From CAYYNP01 sp964472545 (GTDB lineage Bacteria; Planctomycetota; Planctomycetia; Pirellulales; Thermoguttaceae), in contig CAYYNP010000407.1 of the NCBI GenBank assembly GCA_964472545.1, positions 1 to 7,528 of the forward strand: 7,528 nucleotides of DNA, in the 5' to 3' direction. Of this stretch, positions 1 to 6,309 are shown piece after piece. The stretch's first letter is position 1. Each line of letters opens with the position of its first letter. Position numbers and translations under genes: made by a program. The notes below the pieces were generated by a model. The model saw nothing but the letters and a program-made list of their open reading frames with translations. It did not search any database and was not told the DNA's origin.

Positions 1-9
1 ACATCGATC

Positions 10-55
10 GTCGACGGAGCCAGTCCCCTTTTTCGGGCTCCCGCACACTTTGCAG
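10..55 (+). repeat. Left copy of a 46-bp perfect terminal inverted repeat
   Basis: This 46-bp segment is an exact reverse complement of 7483-7528, with no mismatch by eye. It starts with the palindrome GTCGAC. It contains a small internal hairpin: GGAGCC at 16-21 pairs with GGCTCC at 36-41 across a 14-nt loop that includes CCCC and TTTTT runs. Past position 55 the match decays into scattered C/T differences. It could be the end of a mobile or duplicated segment, or a dispersed repeat at which a metagenome assembly broke. Nothing in the window encodes a transposase. Confidence 0.9.
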
Positions 56-100
56 CTCTCCCGATAAGCCCGCCCGGAAAGGCGCCCGGACAGCCAGGAT

Positions 101-112
101 CGAGTATACTCG
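101..112. promoter_or_regulatory. 12-bp perfect palindrome upstream of the sulfatase operon
   Basis: CGAGTATACTCG is a perfect 12-bp palindrome ending 48 bp before the chosen sulfatase start. It includes TATACT, which resembles a -10 box, but no credible -35 lies 16-18 bp upstream. It could be an operator half-site or core, or chance. The rest of 56-160 holds no recognisable gene. Confidence 0.3.
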
Positions 113-160
113 TATTCTGGAATGCCCGAACCATCGCACTTGGACTACGAAGAGGGAACG

Positions 161-1612
161 ATGAAGCGGACCTCTCCGTACCGGTTGCTAACTTTCGCCG
201 CCCTGTTTGCCCCAGGCGCGCTCGCCGCCGCCGAGCCTGCGGCCAGACCCAACATCGTCTTCATCATGGCCGACGACCACACCAGCCAGGCTTGGGGCTG
301 CTACGGGAGCCGGTTGGCGCCGTTTGCCAAGACGCCCCACATCGACCGCCTGGCCCGCGAGGGTGCGAGGTTGACCAACTGCTTCTGCACGAACTCGATC
401 TGTGTGCCCAGCCGGGCGAGTATTCTCACGGGACAGTACAGCCACGTCAACGGCGTCACGACGCTCCGCGAAGCACTCGATCCCGAAGTCGACAACGTGG
501 CCAAGCGGCTCCAAGCAGCCGGCTATCAAACCGCCCTGGTGGGAAAGTGGCATCTGAAGAAACCGCCCGCCGGCTTCGACTACTGGAACATCATCAAAGG
601 TCAGGGACGCTACCACAACCCCGTGATGTACGAGATGAACCTCGACAAGGCCGAGGTGCAGGAGGACGCCTACTCGACCGACGCGTTCACCGACAAAGCC
701 CTCGGTTGGCTCGGCAGGCGCGACACCGAAAAGCCCTTCTGCCTGATGCTGCACTTCAAGGCCACCCACGAACCGTGGCAGTATCATCCGCGCCACGCAG
801 GCCTGTACAAAGACGTTGACCTACCCGAACCCGAAACTCTGCTCGGCACGACCGGTCCACAGGGAAGCGTCGTCCCGGGCTGGCCGCTGGAGATCCTCAC
901 TCAGCGGATGTTGCGGGGCGGGCATGGACGTGGGAAGCTCCACGTCGACGGCAACGATCCGCAAGTGGTGCGTCGCGCCACGTACCAGAAGTTCGTCAAA
1001 GACTTCCTTCGCTGTGGGGCCGCGATCGACGAGAATATCGGCCGCGTGCTCGAGTACCTGGACCAACGTCAACTCCGCGACAACACGCTGGTGATCTACA
1101 CCAGCGACCAGGGTTACTTCCTGGGCGAACACAACTACTTCGACAAACGCTTCATGCTCGAAGAAAGCCTGCGGATGCCCTTTGTGGTCCGCTACCCCAA
1201 CGAGCTCAAGCCGGGCACGGTGTTGGACGACGTCGTTCTGAACGTCGACTTCGCGCCGACGTTCTTGGATTATGCGGACGCCGAAGTGCCGACGGCCATG
1301 CAAGGGCGGAGCTTCCGAAGCAACCTGGCAGGTCAAACGCCTTCCGATTGGCGCGGCGCGATGTACTATCGATATCATGCCGGCAGCCCACGGCGCCCCG
1401 CCCACTTCGGCATCCGCACGCTCCGGCACAAGTTGATCTACTACGATGGCCTTAGCGATCAACCCGAACAGAAGCGTTGGGAGTTGTACGACCTGACGGC
1501 AGATCCGCAGGAGACCCGCAACGTCTACGGCGACGCCGAGTATCGAGAAACCGCCACACAACTGAAGACGCGTCTTCGGGAGCTTCAGGGCGAAGTGAAA
1601 GACGAACCGTAA
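161..1612 (+). CDS. Secreted type I (formylglycine) sulfatase
   Basis: A 483-residue sulfatase of the alkaline-phosphatase-like fold that would hydrolyse sulfate esters on a carbohydrate. Residues 1-24 form a signal peptide (MKRT basic start, hydrophobic core, Ala-rich cleavage site). Visible active-site elements are the metal-binding D38-D39, the signature C81-V-P-S-R (C81 is the residue converted to formylglycine), GKWH at 128-131, H203 in a THEPW context, and SDQG with D316-Q317 followed by GEHNYFDKR at 321-330. The last block resembles N-acetylglucosamine-6-sulfatase-like members, where Asp-Gln replaces the more common Asp-Asn. The C-terminus has the usual ELYDLTADPQE segment. ATG 161 is preferred over ATG 122: GAGG at 152-155 sits 5 nt upstream, and the signal peptide begins there, whereas the longer form adds 13 acidic or polar residues. 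It is the first gene of a plus-strand cluster, 67 bp before the hydrolase. Exact substrate is unknown. Confidence 0.95.
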   Translation: MKRTSPYRLLTFAALFAPGALAAAEPAARPNIVFIMADDHTSQAWGCYGSRLAPFAKTPHIDRLAREGARLTNCFCTNSICVPSRASILTGQYSHVNGVTTLREALDPEVDNVAKRLQAAGYQTALVGKWHLKKPPAGFDYWNIIKGQGRYHNPVMYEMNLDKAEVQEDAYSTDAFTDKALGWLGRRDTEKPFCLMLHFKATHEPWQYHPRHAGLYKDVDLPEPETLLGTTGPQGSVVPGWPLEILTQRMLRGGHGRGKLHVDGNDPQVVRRATYQKFVKDFLRCGAAIDENIGRVLEYLDQRQLRDNTLVIYTSDQGYFLGEHNYFDKRFMLEESLRMPFVVRYPNELKPGTVLDDVVLNVDFAPTFLDYADAEVPTAMQGRSFRSNLAGQTPSDWRGAMYYRYHAGSPRRPAHFGIRTLRHKLIYYDGLSDQPEQKRWELYDLTADPQETRNVYGDAEYRETATQLKTRLRELQGEVKDEP

Positions 1613-1617
1613 CTACA

Positions 1618-1649
1618 CCGATTTCCACTTCAGGCTCCAACCAAATCGG
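1618..1649 (+). other. Weak intercistronic hairpin
   Basis: CCGATTT at 1618-1624 can pair with AAATCGG at 1643-1649 across an 18-nt loop, 5 nt after the first sulfatase stop. No T-run follows, so it is not a convincing terminator. It could be a transcript-stabilising or processing structure, or chance. Confidence 0.2.
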
Positions 1650-1679
1650 GAATCGCGGTTGAAGATCGAGAGGGTAACC

Positions 1680-2672
1680 ATGAAGAGTAGCCGCCTCGTT
1701 TGTCTCCTTGCATCCTTGTTCTTGCTGCTTTCCGCTGGCGCGGCGTCCGCGGACGACCCAATCCGTCAACCGCTGGACGTCCAGTACGTGAGTTCGGCGG
1801 ATCGGTCGAAACAGCACGCCACGTTCTATGCGCCCGACACGGCCGCTGCGGTGCCACTTGTGGTTGCCCTGCATACGTGGAGCGGCAACTACCGGCAGCG
1901 ATATCACAGCGCGATCGAGCAATGGTGCGTTACCAAGGGATGGGCCTATATACACCCCGACTTTCGAGGCCCCAACGTTCGGCCCGAGGCGACGGGATCG
2001 GAACTGGTCGTAGGCGATATCGCAAGCGCCGTCGAGTATGCCCGCAAGAACGCGAGGATCGACGGCTCGGCGGTCTACCTGGTCGGCACGTCCGGCGGCG
2101 GCTACACGGCGCTGTTGATGGCCGGGCGCCGGCCGAAACTCTGGGCCGGTGTCTCGGCGTGGGTGCCGATCTCGGACCTCAGAGCGTGGTATGCCGAGTG
2201 CAAGAGGGCCGGTAGAGGGTATTCCAAGCACATCGCCGATTCCTGCGGAGGTCCCCCCGACGCCGGCCGCGAGGTCGACGATGAGTATGCGATGCGGTCG
2301 CCCTTGACCCACTTGAAGAACGCCGAGGGATTGCACCTGCATATCAACGCCGGCATCAACGACGGACACGGCCAAGGCTCCGTCCCCATCAGCCATTCGT
2401 TGCTGGCCTTCAACGAAGTGGCTGCACCGCAAGACCGATTCAGCGCCGCGGATATCTCCTACTTCGTCGAGAAGGCGGCCGTGCCGCCGGCTTTGAAGGC
2501 GGATATCTCGGACGCAAGCTTTGGCAGCAAACTCCCCCTTTTCCGAAGAAGCTCGGGGAAGGCAACCGTTACCATCTTTCAGGGTGGTCACGAACTGGTT
2601 GCGAGTGCGGCTATTGCCTGGATCGAAGGGCTCTACAATCAAAGAAGCGAGGAATCCGAAAATGGACCATAG
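1680..2672 (+). CDS. Secreted alpha/beta hydrolase (esterase or prolyl-oligopeptidase-like)
   Basis: A 330-residue serine hydrolase. Residues 1-24 are a signal peptide with a strong Leu-rich core and an A-S-A cleavage site. The alpha/beta-hydrolase fold is supported by the oxyanion segment VVALHTWSG (61-69), the nucleophile elbow G-T-S-G-G with S138, a likely acid D228 in NAGINDGHG, and a catalytic H304 in QGGHE near the end. D228 and H304 are inferred from position. Relatives include secreted esterases, PHB-depolymerase-like enzymes and S9 peptidase-like proteins, so reaction and substrate remain open. Between two sulfatases, removal of an acetyl or other acyl ester from a polysaccharide is a reasonable guess. 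The chosen ATG has GAGAGGG at 1668-1674, 5 nt upstream. An in-frame TTG at 1659 would only add seven residues before the signal peptide. Its 3' end overlaps the next gene by 11 bp. Confidence 0.88.
   Translation: MKSSRLVCLLASLFLLLSAGAASADDPIRQPLDVQYVSSADRSKQHATFYAPDTAAAVPLVVALHTWSGNYRQRYHSAIEQWCVTKGWAYIHPDFRGPNVRPEATGSELVVGDIASAVEYARKNARIDGSAVYLVGTSGGGYTALLMAGRRPKLWAGVSAWVPISDLRAWYAECKRAGRGYSKHIADSCGGPPDAGREVDDEYAMRSPLTHLKNAEGLHLHINAGINDGHGQGSVPISHSLLAFNEVAAPQDRFSAADISYFVEKAAVPPALKADISDASFGSKLPLFRRSSGKATVTIFQGGHELVASAAIAWIEGLYNQRSEESENGP
2649..2653 (+). promoter_or_regulatory. Ribosome binding site fixing the second sulfatase start
   Basis: GAGGA lies inside the 3' end of the hydrolase gene, 8 nt before ATG 2662. 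It favours that start over the upstream TTG at 2521 (which would put about 47 non-signal residues first) and over ATG 2680. With the 11-bp overlap it suggests translational coupling. Confidence 0.55.
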
Positions 2673-4461
2673 TAGAACAATGCGTCGGGCCTTCCTGAGA
2701 TTGCCGAGCCCACCACGCCCGATCCTCACGTCTGCGGTGACTCTCTTGATGATCTCGTTCCCTGCTTGGGCCGCAGCCGGCGAGCGTCCGAACGTGGTGC
2801 TGGTGATTACGGACGACCAGGGCTACGGAGACCTGGCCTGCCACGGCAACCCGATCATCAAGACGCCGAATCTCGACGCGTTGCACGCCGATTGCGTTCG
2901 CTTGACGGACTTTCACGTTTCGCCCTGTTGCACGCCGACGCGGGCCGCCCTGATGACCGGACAACATGAATGCCGCGTCGGTGCCTGGGGCACCACGTGG
3001 GGACGTTCCCTGCCCCGCCGCGACGCCCCGATGATGGCCGACGCCTTCATTGCGTCCGGCTATCGCACCGGCTGTTTCGGCAAATGGCACTTGGGCGACA
3101 ACTATCCCTACCGGCCCCAGGACCGCGGCTTTCAGGAAGTGCTGGTCCACGGCGGCGGCGGCGTAGGCCAAACGCCCGACTACTGGGGCAACCGCTATTT
3201 CGACGATACCTACTTCCGCGCCGGTGAGCCCGAGAAGCACAAGGGCTATTGCACCGACGTGTGGTTTGACGAGGCTATGGAGTTCATTGCGGAGAGCCGC
3301 GAAGAGCCGTTCTTCTGTTACATAACCACGAACGCACCGCACGGCCCCTACCTTGTCGATGCGCGGTACTCGAAGCCGTACCGTGAGCAGGGCGTCGCCG
3401 CCAGCCAGGCCGCGTTCTGGGGTATGATAACCAACATTGATGAGAACGTGGCCCGGCTGCGCAAGCACCTTCGCGAGTTGGACCTGGAGGAGAACACGAT
3501 CCTCATCTTCATGACCGACAACGGAACGTCGGCCGGCGCACAAGGCCCCAAAGGGTTCAACGCCGGCATGCGAGGGCAAAAAGGTTCGCTATTCGACGGC
3601 GGGCACCGTGTTCCCTGCTTCATCCGCTGGCCGGCCGGCCAAATGACCGGCGGACGCGACGTCGACCGACTTGCCGCACACCTCGATCTGCTGCCTACGC
3701 TGATCGACCTTTGTGGGCTAAAGCGACCAAAAGGCTTCCGCCCGGACGGAAGGAGCCTTGCCCCACTGTTGCTCGGCAAACCGGCGGATTGGTCGGATCG
3801 CACCCTGTTTGTCCAGTACCGCCAGAGCACCGACCCGCCGGTGAAGGGCCAAGCCGCCGTGATGACCGAGCGGTGGCGGCTGGTCTCCGGCAAGGCACTG
3901 TTCGATATCAACGCCGATCCCGGACAGGTGAAGGACGTCGCAGCCGAGCACCCGCAAGTGGTCGAGAGGTTGACCGGAGAGTACGACCGATGGTGGGAAG
4001 GCGTTTCAAAGCGGTTCGACGAGCGTTGCCACGTCGTGCTCGGCTCAGACCACGAAAACCCCGCGCGGCTGACCGGCTTCGACTGGCACACCAGCACGCC
4101 GTGGAACCAGGGACACGTGCGGGCGGGCGCCCCGAACAACGGATTTTGGGCCGTCGAGATTGCCGAAGAAGGTGAGTACGAAATTGCCCTGCGGCGTTGG
4201 CCGGAAGAGATCGACGTACCGATTACCGCGGCCACTGCCGGCGGCAAGGCCATTCCGGCCACCGGCGCCCGCCTGAAGATTGGCGATCTCGAACTGACCA
4301 GGCCCGTTGAAAAGGACGCCCGGGCAGTCGTCTTTCGAGCCCGCCTGCAGCCCGGCAAGACGACACTGCAAACGTGGCTCGTCGACGACGAGACCGGCCG
4401 GACTTGGGGAGCGTACTACGCTTACGTGACTCGGAAGGACGCGCGCGACCAGATCCGGTGA
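2662..4461 (+). CDS. Secreted type I sulfatase with C-terminal beta-rich extension
   Basis: A 599-residue arylsulfatase-A-type enzyme. A basic N-terminus is followed by a hydrophobic segment at about 21-37 and an Ala-rich cleavage site (A-W-A-A-A, 35-39). Catalytic elements are D51-D52 (ITDDQGYGD), C90-T-P-T-R (C90 as formylglycine precursor, the Thr variant of the C-x-P-[ST]-R signature), GKWHLG at 140-145, H227 in APHGPY, D286-N287, K307 in GQKGSL and H315 in GGHRVP. The catalytic domain seems to end near 490. Residues about 500-599 form an extra segment (HTSTPWNQGH, then GEYEIALRRWP and more beta-strand-like stretches) that resembles an appended beta-sandwich. This sulfatase is a different subtype from the upstream one, so the pair probably removes sulfates at different positions. 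It is the last gene of the operon, followed by a convergent intergenic region. Confidence 0.95.
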   Translation: MDHSRTMRRAFLRLPSPPRPILTSAVTLLMISFPAWAAAGERPNVVLVITDDQGYGDLACHGNPIIKTPNLDALHADCVRLTDFHVSPCCTPTRAALMTGQHECRVGAWGTTWGRSLPRRDAPMMADAFIASGYRTGCFGKWHLGDNYPYRPQDRGFQEVLVHGGGGVGQTPDYWGNRYFDDTYFRAGEPEKHKGYCTDVWFDEAMEFIAESREEPFFCYITTNAPHGPYLVDARYSKPYREQGVAASQAAFWGMITNIDENVARLRKHLRELDLEENTILIFMTDNGTSAGAQGPKGFNAGMRGQKGSLFDGGHRVPCFIRWPAGQMTGGRDVDRLAAHLDLLPTLIDLCGLKRPKGFRPDGRSLAPLLLGKPADWSDRTLFVQYRQSTDPPVKGQAAVMTERWRLVSGKALFDINADPGQVKDVAAEHPQVVERLTGEYDRWWEGVSKRFDERCHVVLGSDHENPARLTGFDWHTSTPWNQGHVRAGAPNNGFWAVEIAEEGEYEIALRRWPEEIDVPITAATAGGKAIPATGARLKIGDLELTRPVEKDARAVVFRARLQPGKTTLQTWLVDDETGRTWGAYYAYVTRKDARDQIR

Positions 4462-4620
4462 GCAGAACCGGTCTTGCGAGGTCATGCATCGCCTGCGAAC
4501 ACTGTACCCACGGCACGACCTCGATCCGGCCCAAGCGGCGTAAAACGTCGCCCGTCCGGAGTCTGCCGGTGCCGGGCTATCGCACTTCTCGAGTTCATGT
4601 AGCGCGGGAGTAACAGGCGC
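4462..4620. other. Non-coding spacer after the sulfatase operon
   Basis: No supported gene. One inverted pair, CGAGGTC at 4477-4483 and GACCTCG at 4517-4523, has a 33-nt loop and only weak CCGG flanking matches. This is too open to call a terminator. Confidence 0.4.
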
Positions 4621-4629
4621 CTCTATTCT
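4621..4629 (+). repeat. Left 9-bp direct repeat (putative target-site duplication)
   Basis: CTCTATTCT occurs here and again at 4753-4761, directly flanking the inverted-repeat element between them. A 9-bp duplication is usual for several DDE transposase families. Confidence 0.6.
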
Positions 4630-4752
4630 GTGAGCATTCGCCTAACCCGTAAAGATCCGTTTGTAGTGACCGCATTCATGCGGTCTTTTGCGGCATTCCG
4701 CTGCACGGCCCCGATGAATCGGGGCACTACGAACGGGTTCGGCGAATGAGTA
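4630..4752. mobile_element. MITE-like ~123-bp inverted-repeat element with three hairpins
   Basis: The near-terminal arms CATTCGCCTAACCCG (4635-4649) and, as reverse complement of the right side, CATTCGCCGAACCCG match at 14 of 15 positions. Inside, an outer stem pairs 4658-4667 with 4726-4735 (10 bp, one G-T). Enclosed are hairpin 1 (4668-4685, 7-bp stem GACCGCA, TTCA loop), hairpin 2 (4690-4701, GCGG/CCGC, CATT loop) and hairpin 3 (4708-4725, 7-bp stem GCCCCGA, TGAA loop). Exact 9-bp direct repeats abut both sides. It carries no ORF, so any transposition would have been in trans. The left arm has about 10 extra bases (around 4650-4657) absent from the right arm. I infer a non-autonomous element. 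A cloverleaf-like REP unit is the alternative. Confidence 0.7.
4668..4689 (+). terminator. Possible intrinsic terminator for the sulfatase operon
   Basis: The 7-bp hairpin at 4668-4685 with a TTCA tetraloop is followed at once by TTTT (4686-4689) on the plus strand. This is a modest terminator signature carried within the repeat element. It lies about 207 bp past the sulfatase stop, in a convergent intergenic region. Confidence 0.4.
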
Positions 4753-4761
4753 CTCTATTCT
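4753..4761 (+). repeat. Right 9-bp direct repeat, containing the GH117 stop codon
   Basis: CTCTATTCT is the second copy of the putative target-site duplication. Its CTA at 4755-4757 is the TAG stop of the minus-strand glycoside hydrolase. The inferred insertion therefore landed at the last codons of that gene without altering the protein. Confidence 0.6.
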
Positions 4762-6002
4762 CCCCGAAACTTCTTAGCGTCCTCCAGGATACGCGTCCGA
4801 AGTACGTTGTTCAGGCCATGCTGGTAGTAGAATTCCGGGTTGTGCATGTATCCATGCCTCTTCATGTCCGGGTAATCGACGTCGAGGCTCAGGTCGCAAT
4901 CGAAACGCATCAGCACGGAGTGGCCCTTCCCGCGTGTGCCGACCCAGGTGTTGTGGCAGAGCCCCCAGGTGATTCCCTTGCCGTACTTTGTGTCGGTGAA
5001 GGCATCCGGCACGAAAGGCCCGGCGGCGGGCGGCATCAACGACGTGATCGACGCGATCTCGAAGTTGACTCCGTCTTCCGCGTACTGAACCGTGAAGTGC
5101 TCGTTGCCGTCGCGGATGACCAACGCCGCGATCCCTTCTTTGAAGGGAAAGAGCGTGGTTTCATGGCCCGAATTGATCACCGGGTTCAGAGGGTGTTTCT
5201 TGAACGGCCCCAGCGGATGATCCGCGACGGCCAGACCCTGCATGCGCACCAGACGCGGATCTCCGTCGCAATCCGACTTGTAGTACAAGTAGATCTTGCC
5301 CTTGTAGACCAAGGGATACGGGTCGTGGATCGAGTATTGGTCCCACTCGCCTTCCGCCCCGTTGGGGATCACCACCTTGTTCAGAGGCGTCCACGGCCCG
5401 TCGGGCGAATCGGCGTGCGACACGGCCACGGGGCAATCGTCCCCCCGCGTGCCGCTGGCTTCCATGAACGCCTGGTAATAGAGGTAATACTTCCCTTGCC
5501 ACACGAGGACGTCCGTCGTGGTGACCGATCGCCAGCCGGGATTCGGCTTCGCCGGGCGAGCCACGGCTGCGCCTTGCTCTTTCCAGGTGAAACCGTCCTC
5601 GGAGGTTGCGTACCAGATGTCGGCCAGATCCCAATCGCGCGACGGGATCGTGTCCGTGCAGTTCTCGGCACCCTGAGGCGGAGTCGGAGTATGGCGGTGT
5701 GTATACCACACGTAGTATCTGCCGTCGGCGAAAACGACCTTCGACGGATCGCGCCGCGTGACGGTTCCATCGTGGTTGTTGTAGTCCAGGCCGCTGAGCT
5801 TGGTGTACCTAAACAGCGAATACAACTCGTTCTCTTCAGGACGCGGCGCCATGTAGGCCGAGTAATTACGCTCCATGGCCGCGCTCATCTTCCTCTCGGG
5901 CTTCTCTTTCGGAAGCACAAACGGGAAGCCGCCGTCTTCTGCCGGCGCCGCACGGCAACACGCCAGTGCAAACAGCACTGCGATGCATCTCGGTCTGGTC
6001 AT
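4755..6002 (-). CDS. Secreted GH117-like glycoside hydrolase (five-bladed beta-propeller)
   Basis: A 415-residue exported protein. Signal peptide MTRPRCIAVLFALACC ends in A-P-A (19-21). Residues 36-95 include ERKMSAAMERN, PEENELYSLFRYTKLSGLDY and TRRDPSKVVFADGRYYVWYT. They match my memory of the GH117 N-terminal segment and first blade. Later blades carry DLADIWYATSEDGFTWKEQG (126-144), WQGKYYLYY, HADSPDGPW, SIHDPYPLVYKGKIYLYY and INSGHETTLFPFKEG. Likely catalytic residues are D85, D227 and H280-E281. Their order and spacing resemble the Asp, Asp and His-Glu set of characterised GH117 alpha-1,3-(3,6-anhydro)-L-galactosidases, which release the terminal unit from neoagaro-oligosaccharides. The ATG at 6002 is chosen because the signal peptide begins there. 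The extension to 6068 adds 22 charged residues. The upstream AGGA is 10 nt away, which is rather far. A GH43-like activity on another sugar is the alternative. Confidence 0.85.
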   Translation of the reverse strand: MTRPRCIAVLFALACCRAAPAEDGGFPFVLPKEKPERKMSAAMERNYSAYMAPRPEENELYSLFRYTKLSGLDYNNHDGTVTRRDPSKVVFADGRYYVWYTHRHTPTPPQGAENCTDTIPSRDWDLADIWYATSEDGFTWKEQGAAVARPAKPNPGWRSVTTTDVLVWQGKYYLYYQAFMEASGTRGDDCPVAVSHADSPDGPWTPLNKVVIPNGAEGEWDQYSIHDPYPLVYKGKIYLYYKSDCDGDPRLVRMQGLAVADHPLGPFKKHPLNPVINSGHETTLFPFKEGIAALVIRDGNEHFTVQYAEDGVNFEIASITSLMPPAAGPFVPDAFTDTKYGKGITWGLCHNTWVGTRGKGHSVLMRFDCDLSLDVDYPDMKRHGYMHNPEFYYQHGLNNVLRTRILEDAKKFRGE

Positions 6003-6159
6003 GGTAGATCGGTCCTGTTTCTCTTTCGTTCGGGCATCGACACGCTTGGGATGCCGCGGAGACGCCATGCGCTTCCCGTCACCTACTCCCGCTACGATTC
6101 ATACATATCCTTGGCGATCAGCCTGGTCACGCTCCCGTCGCGTTCGATCGGCCGGCAGG
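6003..6159 (-). promoter_or_regulatory. Upstream region of the GH117-like gene
   Basis: A 157-bp leader with no gene. I see TATG-rich sequence around 6106-6115 on the minus strand but no -35 partner at the right distance, so no promoter is called. The far end (6141-6160) holds the two-part motif shared with the NHL gene's upstream region. Confidence 0.35.
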
Positions 6160-6160
6160 T
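6141..6160 (-). promoter_or_regulatory. Shared two-part motif, copy upstream of the GH117-like gene
   Basis: On the minus strand this reads ACCTGCCGGC, one base, then GATCGAACG. The same two blocks in the same order and orientation occur at 7389-7414, with a 7-base spacer. The copy lies about 140 bp upstream of the glycosidase start and abuts the long inverted repeat. It may be a regulator site or a remnant of duplicated DNA. Confidence 0.4.
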
Positions 6161-6309
6161 AAGGGGCTGCCGATGAATGACTTCCCCGTTTGGGGTGGCT
6201 GGCGGCTGAGCGCAGTGAAGCCCCGGGACCCGAACAACTGGGGCACCGCTGCGCTATGCCCCAGCCACCCATCACTGACACCGGAAAGTCATTCATCGGC
6301 CGCCCCCTA
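6160..6309. repeat. ~150-bp imperfect inverted repeat (REP or MITE-like)
   Basis: The outer arms 6160-6183 and 6286-6309 match as reverse complements over 24 bp with two mismatches, including a perfect 15-bp core GCCGATGAATGACTT. Inside, GGGTGGCTGG on the left pairs with its complement CCAGCCACCC on the right, followed by further matching patches (AGCGCAG, GCCCC). The inner right half is itself a clean hairpin: CTGGGGCA at 6238-6245 with TGCCCCAG at 6257-6264. The left inner half is a decayed version of the same hairpin. The right outer arm includes CTA at 6307-6309, the stop codon of the NHL gene. It could act as a 3'-end stabiliser or terminator for that gene. No flanking direct repeat was found. 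Confidence 0.75.

Noticed and set aside
1452..2729. Long minus-strand open frame (425 residues) opposite the alpha/beta hydrolase
   Set aside because: It spans the ends of three real genes and their junctions and shows no coherent motif. The opposite strand has the GTSGG nucleophile elbow and signal peptide.
4374..4613. Small plus-strand open frame crossing the second sulfatase stop
   Set aside because: It starts inside the sulfatase in another frame, lacks a ribosome binding site and has no recognisable product.
4630..4752. tRNA or other cloverleaf RNA gene
   Set aside because: It has three hairpins on a stem, but the stem lengths and loops do not fit a tRNA: no 7-nt anticodon loop, no TTCGANNC T-loop and no acceptor end. 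The flanking direct repeats favour an inserted element.
4746..6176. Long plus-strand open frame (476 residues) opposite the glycoside hydrolase
   Set aside because: It is longer than the real gene, but its translation has no recognisable motif, no signal peptide and Val/Arg/His-rich composition typical of antisense frames in GC-rich DNA. The minus strand carries clear GH117-like motifs.
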